A stretch of DNA of 15,619 nucleotides from JAKQLP01 sp964562165 (GTDB taxonomy: Bacteria > Patescibacteriota > Dojkabacteria > B142 > OLB20): the NCBI GenBank assembly GCA_964562165.1, contig CAZLRZ010000017.1, forward strand, positions 1 through 15,619, written 5' to 3'. Below are positions 7,937 to 14,139 of the stretch, piece by piece; position 1 is the stretch's first letter, and every line of letters starts with the position of its first letter. Below the pieces are notes generated by a model, which saw only the letters and a program-made list of their open reading frames with translations, searched no databases and was not told the DNA's origin. The position numbers and the translations under genes were made by a program.

Positions 7937-8707
7937 TTAAGGTCTTAAAGTGCCGGCAAAAACCTGCCATGCTAGCAAGGATTTAGCAACTAAGCTTAAG
8001 ATTATATAAACACGTTCTCCAAATAAATAGTCCTTCCAGGGACCAATCTTTTTGTACTGAAGCACCATATTTACAGCGAAACTGTTGAAGAACAAGAAAA
8101 TAGAAACATAGATCCAGTAAACAAAATCAGGAATGTTTCCGCCACCAAACTCACTAGCAGCATAAACATAAATTCCATAAACGATCCAAGGAACTATTCC
8201 TGCAATGCATCCTAAGATGTATGTTAACCATTTAAGTTTAGATTTCCCTTGATTTTCGACTTCCATTGCAAGACCCAACAGGTTCATTAGTGCATCTAAC
8301 GTAAAGATCATGATTAAACTTGAGAGATCATAGATTCCTGAAAGCAAACTGATTGCAACCATCATAACGCTTGCGCTGAGTGCATATTCAAACCATCTAA
8401 CTTTGTTGATTCCCAATAAAAGATTTGCTTCATATTTTTTTCTGTAAACTGTCCCTATAAAAAGGTGAGCTAAAGAGCTCAATAAAAAGAAGCCAACAAC
8501 AAACCAAGCCAAATTGACATCACCAAGTTCTTTAGTTGCTGGTAAAAGTTTTTGCGCAACTTTATCGAATTGTAAGAAGTTAATCGTGATTGGCACAACT
8601 CCTTTGTCAGGACTACTTAATAAATACACAACAACAGCTTGCACAAAGTGCATAAATGCCATAAACAGATTGAATTTGTTTAAGGACTTTAGCTTTTTCT
8701 CGTCCAT
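7937..8707 (-). CDS. Heliorhodopsin
   Basis: A 256-residue seven-helix retinal protein of the heliorhodopsin (type 3) family, which sits in the membrane with the N-terminus inside, opposite to other rhodopsins. Helices are about 12-31, 68-87, 103-123, 128-148, 159-183, 194-217 and 230-251. Helix C carries RWFEYALSAS with E107, the counterion position (also 107 in the founding member 48C12). Helix G carries ERVYIILSLVAKSLLAWQVF with K242, the retinal Schiff-base lysine. H20 and H81 match the two buried histidines of the family. The long loop after helix A (about 32-66) matches the outside beta loop. No pump motif is present, and known heliorhodopsins are not clear pumps and are thought to be light sensors or regulators. 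It has its own probable promoter and leads an operon with a five-segment membrane protein, family member B and a Nudix hydrolase. No carotenoid cleavage gene is seen, so retinal may come from elsewhere. Confidence 0.93.
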   Translation of the reverse strand: MDEKKLKSLNKFNLFMAFMHFVQAVVVYLLSSPDKGVVPITINFLQFDKVAQKLLPATKELGDVNLAWFVVGFFLLSSLAHLFIGTVYRKKYEANLLLGINKVRWFEYALSASVMMVAISLLSGIYDLSSLIMIFTLDALMNLLGLAMEVENQGKSKLKWLTYILGCIAGIVPWIVYGIYVYAASEFGGGNIPDFVYWIYVSIFLFFNSFAVNMVLQYKKIGPWKDYLFGERVYIILSLVAKSLLAWQVFAGTLRP

Positions 8708-8715
8708 AATATAAA

Positions 8716-8746
8716 CTTAATAATTAAAAACTTTTAATTATTTAAG
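8716..8746. promoter_or_regulatory. Inverted repeat across the heliorhodopsin transcription start
   Basis: A perfect 9-bp inverted repeat TAATTAAAA/TTTTAATTA with a 2-base centre (8721-8740) is extended by CTTAA/TTAAG arms with one bulged base, for about 14 paired bases. It touches the -10 box and covers the predicted start. It could be a repressor operator, a 5' UTR hairpin, or an AT-only terminator for the upstream gene; with no GC pairs, the operator reading is the better one. Confidence 0.45.
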
Positions 8747-8772
8747 TATATCGGAATTCTATAACCAATCAA
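8745..8772 (-). promoter_or_regulatory. Probable promoter of the heliorhodopsin operon
   Basis: On the minus strand TTGATT (8767-8772) and TATACT (8745-8750) are 16 bp apart, a good sigma-70-type pair. The predicted start is near 8738, about 30 bases before the ATG at 8707. The -35 begins only 4 bp after the stop of the upstream gene, so the operon probably can be transcribed apart from family member A. Confidence 0.5.
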
Positions 8773-8776
8773 AGTT

Positions 8777-9712
8777 TTATGGAGTTAAGTCTACGAACCT
8801 CTTTCCTGTTAACTTTTCGCCCAATAAAAAGACTAAATTGTTAGCTATCCAATCAATATAATTACCATACCGGTCTTTGGTATTTGGTCTGGGGGATCCT
8901 TTTGTTTCGCCTCTGTTTACAACCTTTAACTGTGTTTTTTGTTTCTTAACAACTAAATAATCAGTTAAAGCAAATTGTCGACTAAAATAATCCATTAATG
9001 ATAGACGCAAAAGAGGCCTTATTCCATTCGTATAGTGAGTCAAATCTAAAGTTATGCTACGCATATTATTTATAGGATCCTGAAACTCTACAAGTCCAGA
9101 TGGTATTGATATACTATGAACAGTAGATATTTGACGAATACCCCCTTTATATTCTTCTGGGAAATATTCCATCTGCACTCCTACACTCAGGCCTTCGCTT
9201 AAATCATTTTTTTTAAAAACAGCTAGTTTTGGTTGAAAAATTAAATCGCCCTCATTTTCACCCTTAAACCACATTGGCTCAATTCTTAATGAAGGGATCT
9301 GTTGTATTGATTTTATTGGCCTAAACTCAATTTGGTTCCCCTGGTTAGTTAGTATTTGATTATATTTAACAGTATTAATCGTTACAGTCCCCATATACAG
9401 CTCTGTATCTATTAAGTCTGGAACTGCAAATTTTTCAATTAAGGGTCGACCTTTTTGGTTGAATCTATGTGCGCTAAATTCCACTGTGCCCGCTCCCTCT
9501 TCTAAAAAAGTTAAAGCATTAAAAAAATCATTTGAAAAAAGTGCCGATCGTAAATAAAAGTCAGGATTTTCAATTCGTAAATCGTCCCTATCTATTGGGG
9601 GTAAAGAGTTAACCAAAGGTTCTCCCGTCATTGCATTAGGCAACCATTTTCCACCATCGGTTATTTTATTATATTGTGGTTCTGAAACTATAAATTGATC
9701 TGGGTTAAACAT
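8777..9712 (-). CDS. Unknown soluble protein, family member A (paralogue of the protein at 6402-7379)
   Basis: A 311-residue protein of no recognised family, without signal peptide or membrane segment. It matches member B over its whole length: DGG...TGEPL...LPPI near 19-40; VKYNQILTNQG (about 115-125); VFKKNDL (about 165-171); VEFQDPINN (about 208-216); YFSRQFAL (about 242-249); and WIANNLVFLLGEKLTGKRFVD (about 288-308) at the C-terminus. Predicted strands dominate the middle and a helix-like tail ends it. It lies 69 bp before heliorhodopsin on the same strand and 38 bp after the 234-residue unknown gene. With member B on the other side, the heliorhodopsin and its membrane neighbour are bracketed by this family. 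No Shine-Dalgarno precedes the ATG at 9710-9712. Confidence 0.7.
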   Translation of the reverse strand: MFNPDQFIVSEPQYNKITDGGKWLPNAMTGEPLVNSLPPIDRDDLRIENPDFYLRSALFSNDFFNALTFLEEGAGTVEFSAHRFNQKGRPLIEKFAVPDLIDTELYMGTVTINTVKYNQILTNQGNQIEFRPIKSIQQIPSLRIEPMWFKGENEGDLIFQPKLAVFKKNDLSEGLSVGVQMEYFPEEYKGGIRQISTVHSISIPSGLVEFQDPINNMRSITLDLTHYTNGIRPLLRLSLMDYFSRQFALTDYLVVKKQKTQLKVVNRGETKGSPRPNTKDRYGNYIDWIANNLVFLLGEKLTGKRFVDLTP

Positions 9713-9750
9713 AGGATGGTTATAATACTTTTTTATTCTTTTAAAATACT

Positions 9751-10455
9751 CTATACAGCAACTGCGGCATAATTTTGTGCTCCTGCAAATTGAGGGACTG
9801 GCTGAGGATGCATTTTAGCAGCAACCCAGTCTTCATGATTCTTTTTAACTATTCTATTTATTGCCATTAATAGGTGTTTTTGATTCCAACTTAGTGGTGT
9901 ACCTCCAAGTTCATTTCTAATATATTTAATAGCTGGTTGAAATTGGTTAGCAAAGTCATTATCAAACTGAGCAATCTGATCAGGTTCACACAAGTTTGGG
10001 ATGTATGTTTGCCCGGGTAAAATTGACAATATGTTTATTATATTCTTTAATGGCTCGTAAAAAGGCTTATGTATATCGTGATTTGTATTATAAGCCACAA
10101 GATTTGCTTTTTCATATAAAAAATCTTGTAATCTATATCTACTTTGTTTAATTATTTCACTTGGATATACAACTCCATTTGGTAAATATGGAAATAATAC
10201 CCCAAGGTTATATTGCTTACCATCATTTGCACAGTAAAAACCAACAAAAGTATTTCTAATTTTGTTTTGCGTTGTGATAGCACTGGTATAAGCTAATGTA
10301 TTACCGGGCTTTACAATTGGCGTCCAGCAATCACCTTGTATTATCCCACGAAATAATTGCTTTAGACTATAAAAAAAATCTATTCTTTGATCTAAAGTAG
10401 TAATCTCCCCGACAGGATAATATTCCTCTACTGAATTTAATGTGCAAATTTTCAT
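9751..10455 (-). CDS. Unknown 234-residue protein, first gene of the heliorhodopsin cluster
   Basis: I do not recognise this protein. It has no signal peptide or membrane segment. The N-terminal half is mixed, with aromatic-rich patches (FYSLKQLFRGIIQGDCWTPI at about 28-47, VGFYCANDGKQYNLGVLFPYLPNG at about 71-94). The C-terminal half looks helical, with LLMAINRIVKKNHEDWVAAKMHP near 195-217, and the tail is rich in Pro and Ala (PQPVPQFAGAQNYAAVAV). Three cysteines (C4, C43 and C75) plus C156 show no metal-site spacing. The ATG at 10453-10455 has a good promoter just upstream and a very short leader. It is followed after 38 bp by family member A, so at least these two are likely co-transcribed. 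Confidence 0.65.
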   Translation of the reverse strand: MKICTLNSVEEYYPVGEITTLDQRIDFFYSLKQLFRGIIQGDCWTPIVKPGNTLAYTSAITTQNKIRNTFVGFYCANDGKQYNLGVLFPYLPNGVVYPSEIIKQSRYRLQDFLYEKANLVAYNTNHDIHKPFYEPLKNIINILSILPGQTYIPNLCEPDQIAQFDNDFANQFQPAIKYIRNELGGTPLSWNQKHLLMAINRIVKKNHEDWVAAKMHPQPVPQFAGAQNYAAVAV

Positions 10456-10477
10456 AAAGACACTTGTTTATATATGG

Positions 10478-10507
10478 ATTATATCTCTTGTGGGTATATA
10501 TTTGCAA
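10478..10507 (-). promoter_or_regulatory. Promoter of the 234-residue unknown gene
   Basis: On the minus strand TTGCAA (10502-10507) is followed after 18 bp by a perfect TATAAT (10478-10483). The predicted start is near 10471, leaving a leader of about 15 bases before the ATG at 10455. Confidence 0.5.
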
Positions 10508-10579
10508 TATCTTTGTGGTGGTTTAGGCCAAATTTAATTGGGATTTACAGATTATGACTGGAGGATAAAACCTATTTAC

Positions 10580-11161
10580 TTAACTCAAGAAGTGTGACCC
10601 ATTATCCTGAACCAACAGAACATCTTCTTTAAGCCTTCCGTGCGAGACTTCCGCATTAATTAGGCCCTCGCCGTTCTTTAACTTATAACCTTCTTTCCAT
10701 ACATTGATTAGGTATTCTCCATCTTCCACGTTGAACTGGATCCTACCCTGTTCTGTGCTGATTGATTTATCTAAAAGCTTTTTGTCTTTGTCCATGAGCT
10801 GAATCTGCACGCCACCAAGCACTTTTCCATCGGCATCCTTTGCCATTCCACCTTTGGCGATTCTACTAACTAGGTATCTTATGAAGAAGATTAGCAAATA
10901 CAAGATAACTACAACTTGATTCCATGCGATCGGATTAATCAATAGACACAAAATGGAATGCACGAAAAAGACCGCAGTTAAAAAGCTTAATAACTTTGAA
11001 AAAACGATCTGATAGTTAATCGAGAATCCACCATCTTCGGCAGACTTTTGTATCAATGGAAAGTCAACGATTAAATCAGCTTCGCTTTTGGCAGAAATAT
11101 TCAAATTTTTAATATTATATTCAGAATGAGCCGCTTCGTATTTATAGTTCCCAAGATTCAA
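10580..11161 (-). CDS. Membrane protein with carboxypeptidase-regulatory-like domains, 5' end doubtful
   Basis: The 193-residue frame from the TTG at 11159-11161 has two hydrophobic segments (about 50-72 and 78-97). A C-terminal beta-sandwich of the carboxypeptidase regulatory-like family (about 105-160) then shows KDADGKVLGGVQIQLMD, STEQGRIQFNVEDGEYLINVWKEGYK. Such domains are usually outside-facing or binding modules of larger proteins. The residues before the membrane part (NLGNYKYEAAHSEY) are the end of a second such domain, whose first strands (FAVIRVFD, VSDLNGKYRLDL) are encoded in frame upstream to 11269, beyond the TTG and up to a stop at 11270-11272. No ATG, GTG or TTG serves that longer frame. 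The gene is therefore probably a 5'-truncated remnant of a longer protein, or it starts at an unusual codon such as CTG at 11261-11263. It stands alone, 123 bp before the next gene. Confidence 0.6.
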   Translation of the reverse strand: MNLGNYKYEAAHSEYNIKNLNISAKSEADLIVDFPLIQKSAEDGGFSINYQIVFSKLLSFLTAVFFVHSILCLLINPIAWNQVVVILYLLIFFIRYLVSRIAKGGMAKDADGKVLGGVQIQLMDKDKKLLDKSISTEQGRIQFNVEDGEYLINVWKEGYKLKNGEGLINAEVSHGRLKEDVLLVQDNGSHFLS

Positions 11162-11269
11162 ATCTAATCGGTACTTACCGTTTAGATCGCTAACACTAAT
11201 AGCAATTTGCTTGGCAACATTATCAAAGACTCTGATTACTGCAAAAGCGAGAGATTTATACAGGAATTT
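11162..11269 (-). pseudogene. In-frame upstream part of the same beta-sandwich domain, without a start codon
   Basis: These 36 codons continue the frame of the 10580-11161 gene and encode FAVIRVFD and ISVSDLNGKYRLDL, typical first strands of a carboxypeptidase-regulatory-like fold. A TAA at 11270-11272 closes the frame and the only candidate start is CTG. The rest of an expected N-terminal region is not found before the divergent gene at 11347. Confidence 0.5.
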
Positions 11270-11346
11270 TTATGATTAAATTACCGTTTTTCTTTACTTG
11301 ATCGCCTTAAAATGGCAAGATTTGATAATTTAATATTTATGCCTAA

Positions 11347-12024
11347 ATGATCAGAGCCCTACTAACATGTTTAATTGAATACTTCCTAGCCTATTTAGTC
11401 TATAAGCATGGATCTGCCCATAAAAATGTCGTTAGTTTACTATTGTTTTTTCTGGCAACCTATCAATTGGGTGAGGTAATAATCTTTGCTACGAATGGTA
11501 ATGAAATTGGCTTCAAAGTAGCCTATGCCTCAACAACTCTATTGCCACCACTAGGCGTGCTTTTGTTACAGAAAATCACAAAAAAGCAATTCGGCTATGC
11601 ATTTTTTCAATTTGTTGCTTTGTTGTTTGTGGCATACATCTTGATTATTCCTCGTGTTGCGTTGAGTTTTGAACTAACTCCTATGTGTGTCCGAATTTAC
11701 GAATACGACCCAATCCTTACAAGCTATTGGTTCTTGTATTACCAAGGGACGCTAGTATTAACAATGCTCGGAATTATTTGGAGCTATTTTAGACTTAAAG
11801 ATAAAAAATTGAAACACGAACTTAAACTGTTTTTACTGGCGTATCTTTCGTTTGATGGAGTCTTAATTACTTTAGCTTTAATTTTTCCTTGGTTTTGGGC
11901 ATCTTCCGCTTCACTAATGTGCGCATTAGCATTAATAGCGGCTTTTATACTTGCTAGGATTTCCATGGGAACTCAATTTCCCGACTACCTTCGGAAGTAT
12001 TCATTGGGGGTTTTGAAAAATTGA
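11347..12024 (+). CDS. Seven-segment membrane protein resembling the N7TM sensor region of histidine kinases
   Basis: A 225-residue integral membrane protein with seven hydrophobic segments at about 3-19, 27-48, 56-75, 84-103, 126-147, 159-180 and 186-206, and a short basic tail. The run FLATYQLGEVIIF followed by VAYASTTLLPPLGVLLLQKIT resembles the conserved part of the N-terminal 7TM region (His_kin_N7TM type) found before kinase, GGDEF or other signalling domains. Here no cytoplasmic domain follows: the protein ends about 20 residues after the last segment. It may be a stand-alone sensor or a scaffold. Its end overlaps the HAD gene by 24 bp, tail to tail. No Shine-Dalgarno is seen before ATG 11347; a GATAAT about 25 bp upstream may be its -10. 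Confidence 0.65.
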   Translation: MIRALLTCLIEYFLAYLVYKHGSAHKNVVSLLLFFLATYQLGEVIIFATNGNEIGFKVAYASTTLLPPLGVLLLQKITKKQFGYAFFQFVALLFVAYILIIPRVALSFELTPMCVRIYEYDPILTSYWFLYYQGTLVLTMLGIIWSYFRLKDKKLKHELKLFLLAYLSFDGVLITLALIFPWFWASSASLMCALALIAAFILARISMGTQFPDYLRKYSLGVLKN

Positions 12025-12987
12025 ATTGTTTAAATATTCTAAAGTCCCTTCGTGCAAACGCTTTTCGCCATCCCAAATTACTATATTATATCCTTTGGGG
12101 AATTCTTTAGGATCTTCTCTCCTAAAATCTATACTACGCACTCTAGGATTAAGAGCAAAAGACATATAGCGATCTGACCCACCTCTAATTTCAGAAAACT
12201 TATCACCCCAAATTTCTACTTCTTCTGGCTCATCTATCTTTTTAGGGTCGAGTCCGAAGGATTTTAATATCTTTTCGTTTTCTAATATGTATTTAACAGC
12301 AACGGTTTTGTTCACACCAAACAACTTAAAATCCATTGCAAATTCACCCCCATAGTCTATTTCAATTGGAATGTTATATTCAGCTATCTTCTTTTTCGCA
12401 AAAGGTAGTATTACATCCCTTAAATCAAGATTTGATTCACCCGTAGGGAATTGATCCAAAGTATAACCCAAAGAGATTATCTGATCTTGAGTAAGGTTAA
12501 AAGAGTTTACAAACTCTATTGTGATCTGTGGACCACGGTCAGAATACATTACAGACAATGGATCTTTACTAATCTTTTCGCGGAAGTTATTAACAGGAGA
12601 AGGATCAAAAGTTTTTAAATTAAACTCTTTAATGATCTCTTTCATCAACTCGCGCCATTTTGTTTTTTGAATATCAGATAAAACCTGATCATATAGACTG
12701 TAAAATGGTGTTTCAATTCTGTTGCCAGATTTATCATATCCTACAACTTCAGCTCCACTACAATGAGCCATAATAATCCCTTGTCTTAATTCCGGCTTTA
12801 ATTTTGCAACAACTCTATCATAGATACTTTTATACCCGCCCCCACTTATTAAAAAAACAACAACTCCTTTTGATAATAAGTTTGATAAAGCATCGATCAT
12901 TTCGGGGGTTGCATCTGTATATACATCAGCAATGGTTTCGTCAACATCAGCAAGAATTAACTTTGTTTTTGGATTAATCGTTAACAT
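12001..12987 (-). CDS. HAD-superfamily hydrolase
   Basis: A 328-residue cytosolic phosphatase-like enzyme. Motif I is DVDET (14-18: nucleophile D14, general acid D16), motif II is ISGGG with S48, motif III is a lysine in FGVNKTVAVKYI (K227 or K232), and motif IV is WGDKFSEIRGGSD (GD at 261-262, D272). The region between motifs II and III (about 70-215) is a large cap, placing it near the type II (Cof or phosphomannomutase-like) group. The substrate is probably a sugar phosphate or nucleotide but cannot be told. It begins 12 bp after msrA and seems part of the msrB-msrA transcript. Its last 24 bp are antisense to the 7TM gene. Confidence 0.85.
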   Translation of the reverse strand: MLTINPKTKLILADVDETIADVYTDATPEMIDALSNLLSKGVVVFLISGGGYKSIYDRVVAKLKPELRQGIIMAHCSGAEVVGYDKSGNRIETPFYSLYDQVLSDIQKTKWRELMKEIIKEFNLKTFDPSPVNNFREKISKDPLSVMYSDRGPQITIEFVNSFNLTQDQIISLGYTLDQFPTGESNLDLRDVILPFAKKKIAEYNIPIEIDYGGEFAMDFKLFGVNKTVAVKYILENEKILKSFGLDPKKIDEPEEVEIWGDKFSEIRGGSDRYMSFALNPRVRSIDFRREDPKEFPKGYNIVIWDGEKRLHEGTLEYLNNSIFQNPQ

Positions 12988-12999
12988 TTTGGTTTTTTA

Positions 13000-13488
13000 T
13001 TATTTTAAATAGCTATCAAAATAAATCCTATGGCATGTATATCCGCTTGGATTTTTTTGTAAATAATCTTGATGGTAGTCTTCTGCAATATGGAACTTTC
13101 TTAAAGGCTCTAATGTTGTGGCTACAGGATCTTTCCAACGCCCGGATTCATTGACGATTTTAATAAAGTTTTCCGCTTCCTTTTTTTCTTCATTGTTTGC
13201 ATAAAAAATTGCTGAACGATAAGAGGCGCCAATATCATTGCCCTGCTGATTTAGCGTGGTAGGATTGTGGATTCGAAAGAAAAAGTCCAAGAGATTTGTA
13301 TATGAAGTTTTTTCACTGTCGTATTCTATCTCAATAGCCTCAGCATGACCTTCGTGATTTTCGTAGGTAGGATTTTTTACATTCCCTCCTGTATATCCAA
13401 CACGGGTATTAATGACCCCATCTTGATTTCTGATTAGTTCTTGCATACCCCAAAAACAACCGCCCGCTAATACTATTTTTTTATTCAT
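13000..13488 (-). CDS. msrA: Peptide methionine-S-sulfoxide reductase MsrA
   Basis: Reduces the S form of methionine sulfoxide in proteins, with thioredoxin or a similar donor. The family motif GGCFWG is at 9-14 with catalytic C11. GYTGG (31-35), YENHEGHAEAIEIEYD (42-57), FFRIHNPTTLNQQGND (70-85) and YHQDYLQKNP (138-147) are all conserved. A C-terminal C152 may be the resolving cysteine. At 162 residues it is a full-length, compact, cytosolic form. It follows msrB after 4 bp, and AAGGA lies within the last codons of msrB about 8 bases upstream of its ATG, a usable ribosome site. Confidence 0.97.
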   Translation of the reverse strand: MNKKIVLAGGCFWGMQELIRNQDGVINTRVGYTGGNVKNPTYENHEGHAEAIEIEYDSEKTSYTNLLDFFFRIHNPTTLNQQGNDIGASYRSAIFYANNEEKKEAENFIKIVNESGRWKDPVATTLEPLRKFHIAEDYHQDYLQKNPSGYTCHRIYFDSYLK

Positions 13489-13492
13489 AAAG

Positions 13493-13849
13493 TTAATTCC
13501 TTGGAATAAATTTCATTGATATAGAATTGACGCAATATCTGGCGTTTTTTTCTGTTAATTGCTCACCTATAAAAAGATGTCCTAAATGGCCTCCACACTT
13601 AGCGCAAGTAATTTCAGTTCGGATTCCATCTGAATCCAGAGTCTTATTCACCGCGCCTTCTATCTCATCATCGAAACTCGGCCAACCACAATCTGATTCG
13701 AATTTATTTTTAGAATCATATAACTTTGCACCGCATTGTCGACAAACATAAATTCCAGCAGCCTTATTATTAACGTATTCACCGGTAAACGCCGCCTCTG
13801 TGCCTTTATCAATTATTACTTTTTTTTCTTCTGGAGTTAGTTGATTCAT
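13493..13849 (-). CDS. msrB: Peptide methionine-R-sulfoxide reductase MsrB
   Basis: Reduces the R form of methionine sulfoxide, complementing MsrA. Counting from the ATG at 13847-13849, the zinc site is C36, C39, C82 and C85 (CRQCG and CAKCGGHLGH). CGWPSF lies at 54-59, and the catalytic cysteine is C106 in RYCVNSISMKF. This start gives the usual 118-residue form (MNQLTPEEKK). The frame is open to a GTG at 13874-13876, but that would add nine atypical residues and lies in a predicted hairpin (13870-13889), so I prefer the ATG. msrB, msrA and the HAD gene form one short operon. A structured GC-rich leader and tRNA-Ser lie upstream. Confidence 0.95.
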   Translation of the reverse strand: MNQLTPEEKKVIIDKGTEAAFTGEYVNNKAAGIYVCRQCGAKLYDSKNKFESDCGWPSFDDEIEGAVNKTLDSDGIRTEITCAKCGGHLGHLFIGEQLTEKNARYCVNSISMKFIPRN

Positions 13850-13869
13850 TTGTTTGTTGTAAAACCTAC

Positions 13870-13993
13870 GGAACACCCGTCCGGGTTCCAGCCACTCTTG
13901 TGCCTTTTCGACTGCACTTTGTTTGTCTCAAAGACAAGATCGGAAGGGCGCCTTAGCAGGCATCCCTCCGTGTAACGCTCAACTTCGTTACAC
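13870..13993 (-). ncRNA. Structured GC-rich leader with four tandem hairpins between tRNA-Ser and msrB
   Basis: About 53 percent GC over 13881-14010, in an AT-rich genome. On the minus strand four hairpins occur in order. 13970-13993: GTGTAACG/CGTTACAC, 8 bp perfect, 8-base loop. 13942-13969, directly abutting: GGAGGG...CCTTCC and GCC/GGC arms, about 10 pairs. 13923-13937: TTGTCT/AGACAA, 6 bp, 3-base loop. 13870-13889: ACCCG/CGGGT plus GGA/TCC. No T-run follows any hairpin, so these do not look like simple terminators. It may be a cis-acting leader of msrBA, a tRNA processing region, or a small RNA. I do not recognise the fold. Confidence 0.35.
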
Positions 13994-14007
13994 TCGTTTC
14001 GCTAACA

Positions 14008-14094
14008 CGGAAGGGACAGGATTCGAACCTGCGACCCGATTTCTCGGGTACCGCTTTTCGAGAGCGGCTCTTTCGACCACTCAGACACCCTTCC
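14008..14094 (-). tRNA. tRNA-Ser(CGA)
   Basis: An 87-base serine tRNA. The acceptor stem GGAAGGG/CCCTTCC closes with discriminator G, the usual serine identity base. The anticodon stem CCGCT/AGCGG holds loop CTCGAAA, anticodon CGA (reads UCG). A long variable arm (ACCCGA/TCGGGT) and a T-arm with GGTTCGAATCC follow. CCA is not encoded, so it is added after processing. It reads in the same direction as msrB and lies between the DUF35 gene and the msr operon. Confidence 0.97.
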
Positions 14095-14110
14095 TCATCG
14101 TGGCGTTTTA

Positions 14111-14134
14111 ATTATACTATAGAACTTATGGAAC
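14111..14134 (-). promoter_or_regulatory. Promoter of tRNA-Ser
   Basis: On the minus strand a perfect TATAAT lies at 14111-14116, with a weak TTAAAG -35 about 17 bp upstream. The predicted start near 14104 leaves about 10 bases before the mature tRNA, as expected of a bacterial tRNA precursor. Confidence 0.5.
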
Positions 14135-14139
14135 TTTAA

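Noticed and set aside
7937..8707. A light-driven proton pump (type 1 rhodopsin)
   Set aside because: The helix C sequence RWFEYALSAS and the helix G sequence are those of heliorhodopsins, and the proton donor and acceptor motif of pumps is missing.
13942..13969. A second tRNA gene next to tRNA-Ser, suggested by GGAGGG...CCCTTCC ends
   Set aside because: The ends can pair, but only 28 bases lie between them and no anticodon or T-arm is present.
13923..14111. A 62-codon plus-strand open frame crossing the tRNA
   Set aside because: It is the antisense of tRNA-Ser and the hairpin region; such translated tRNA-Ser frames are well-known false genes.
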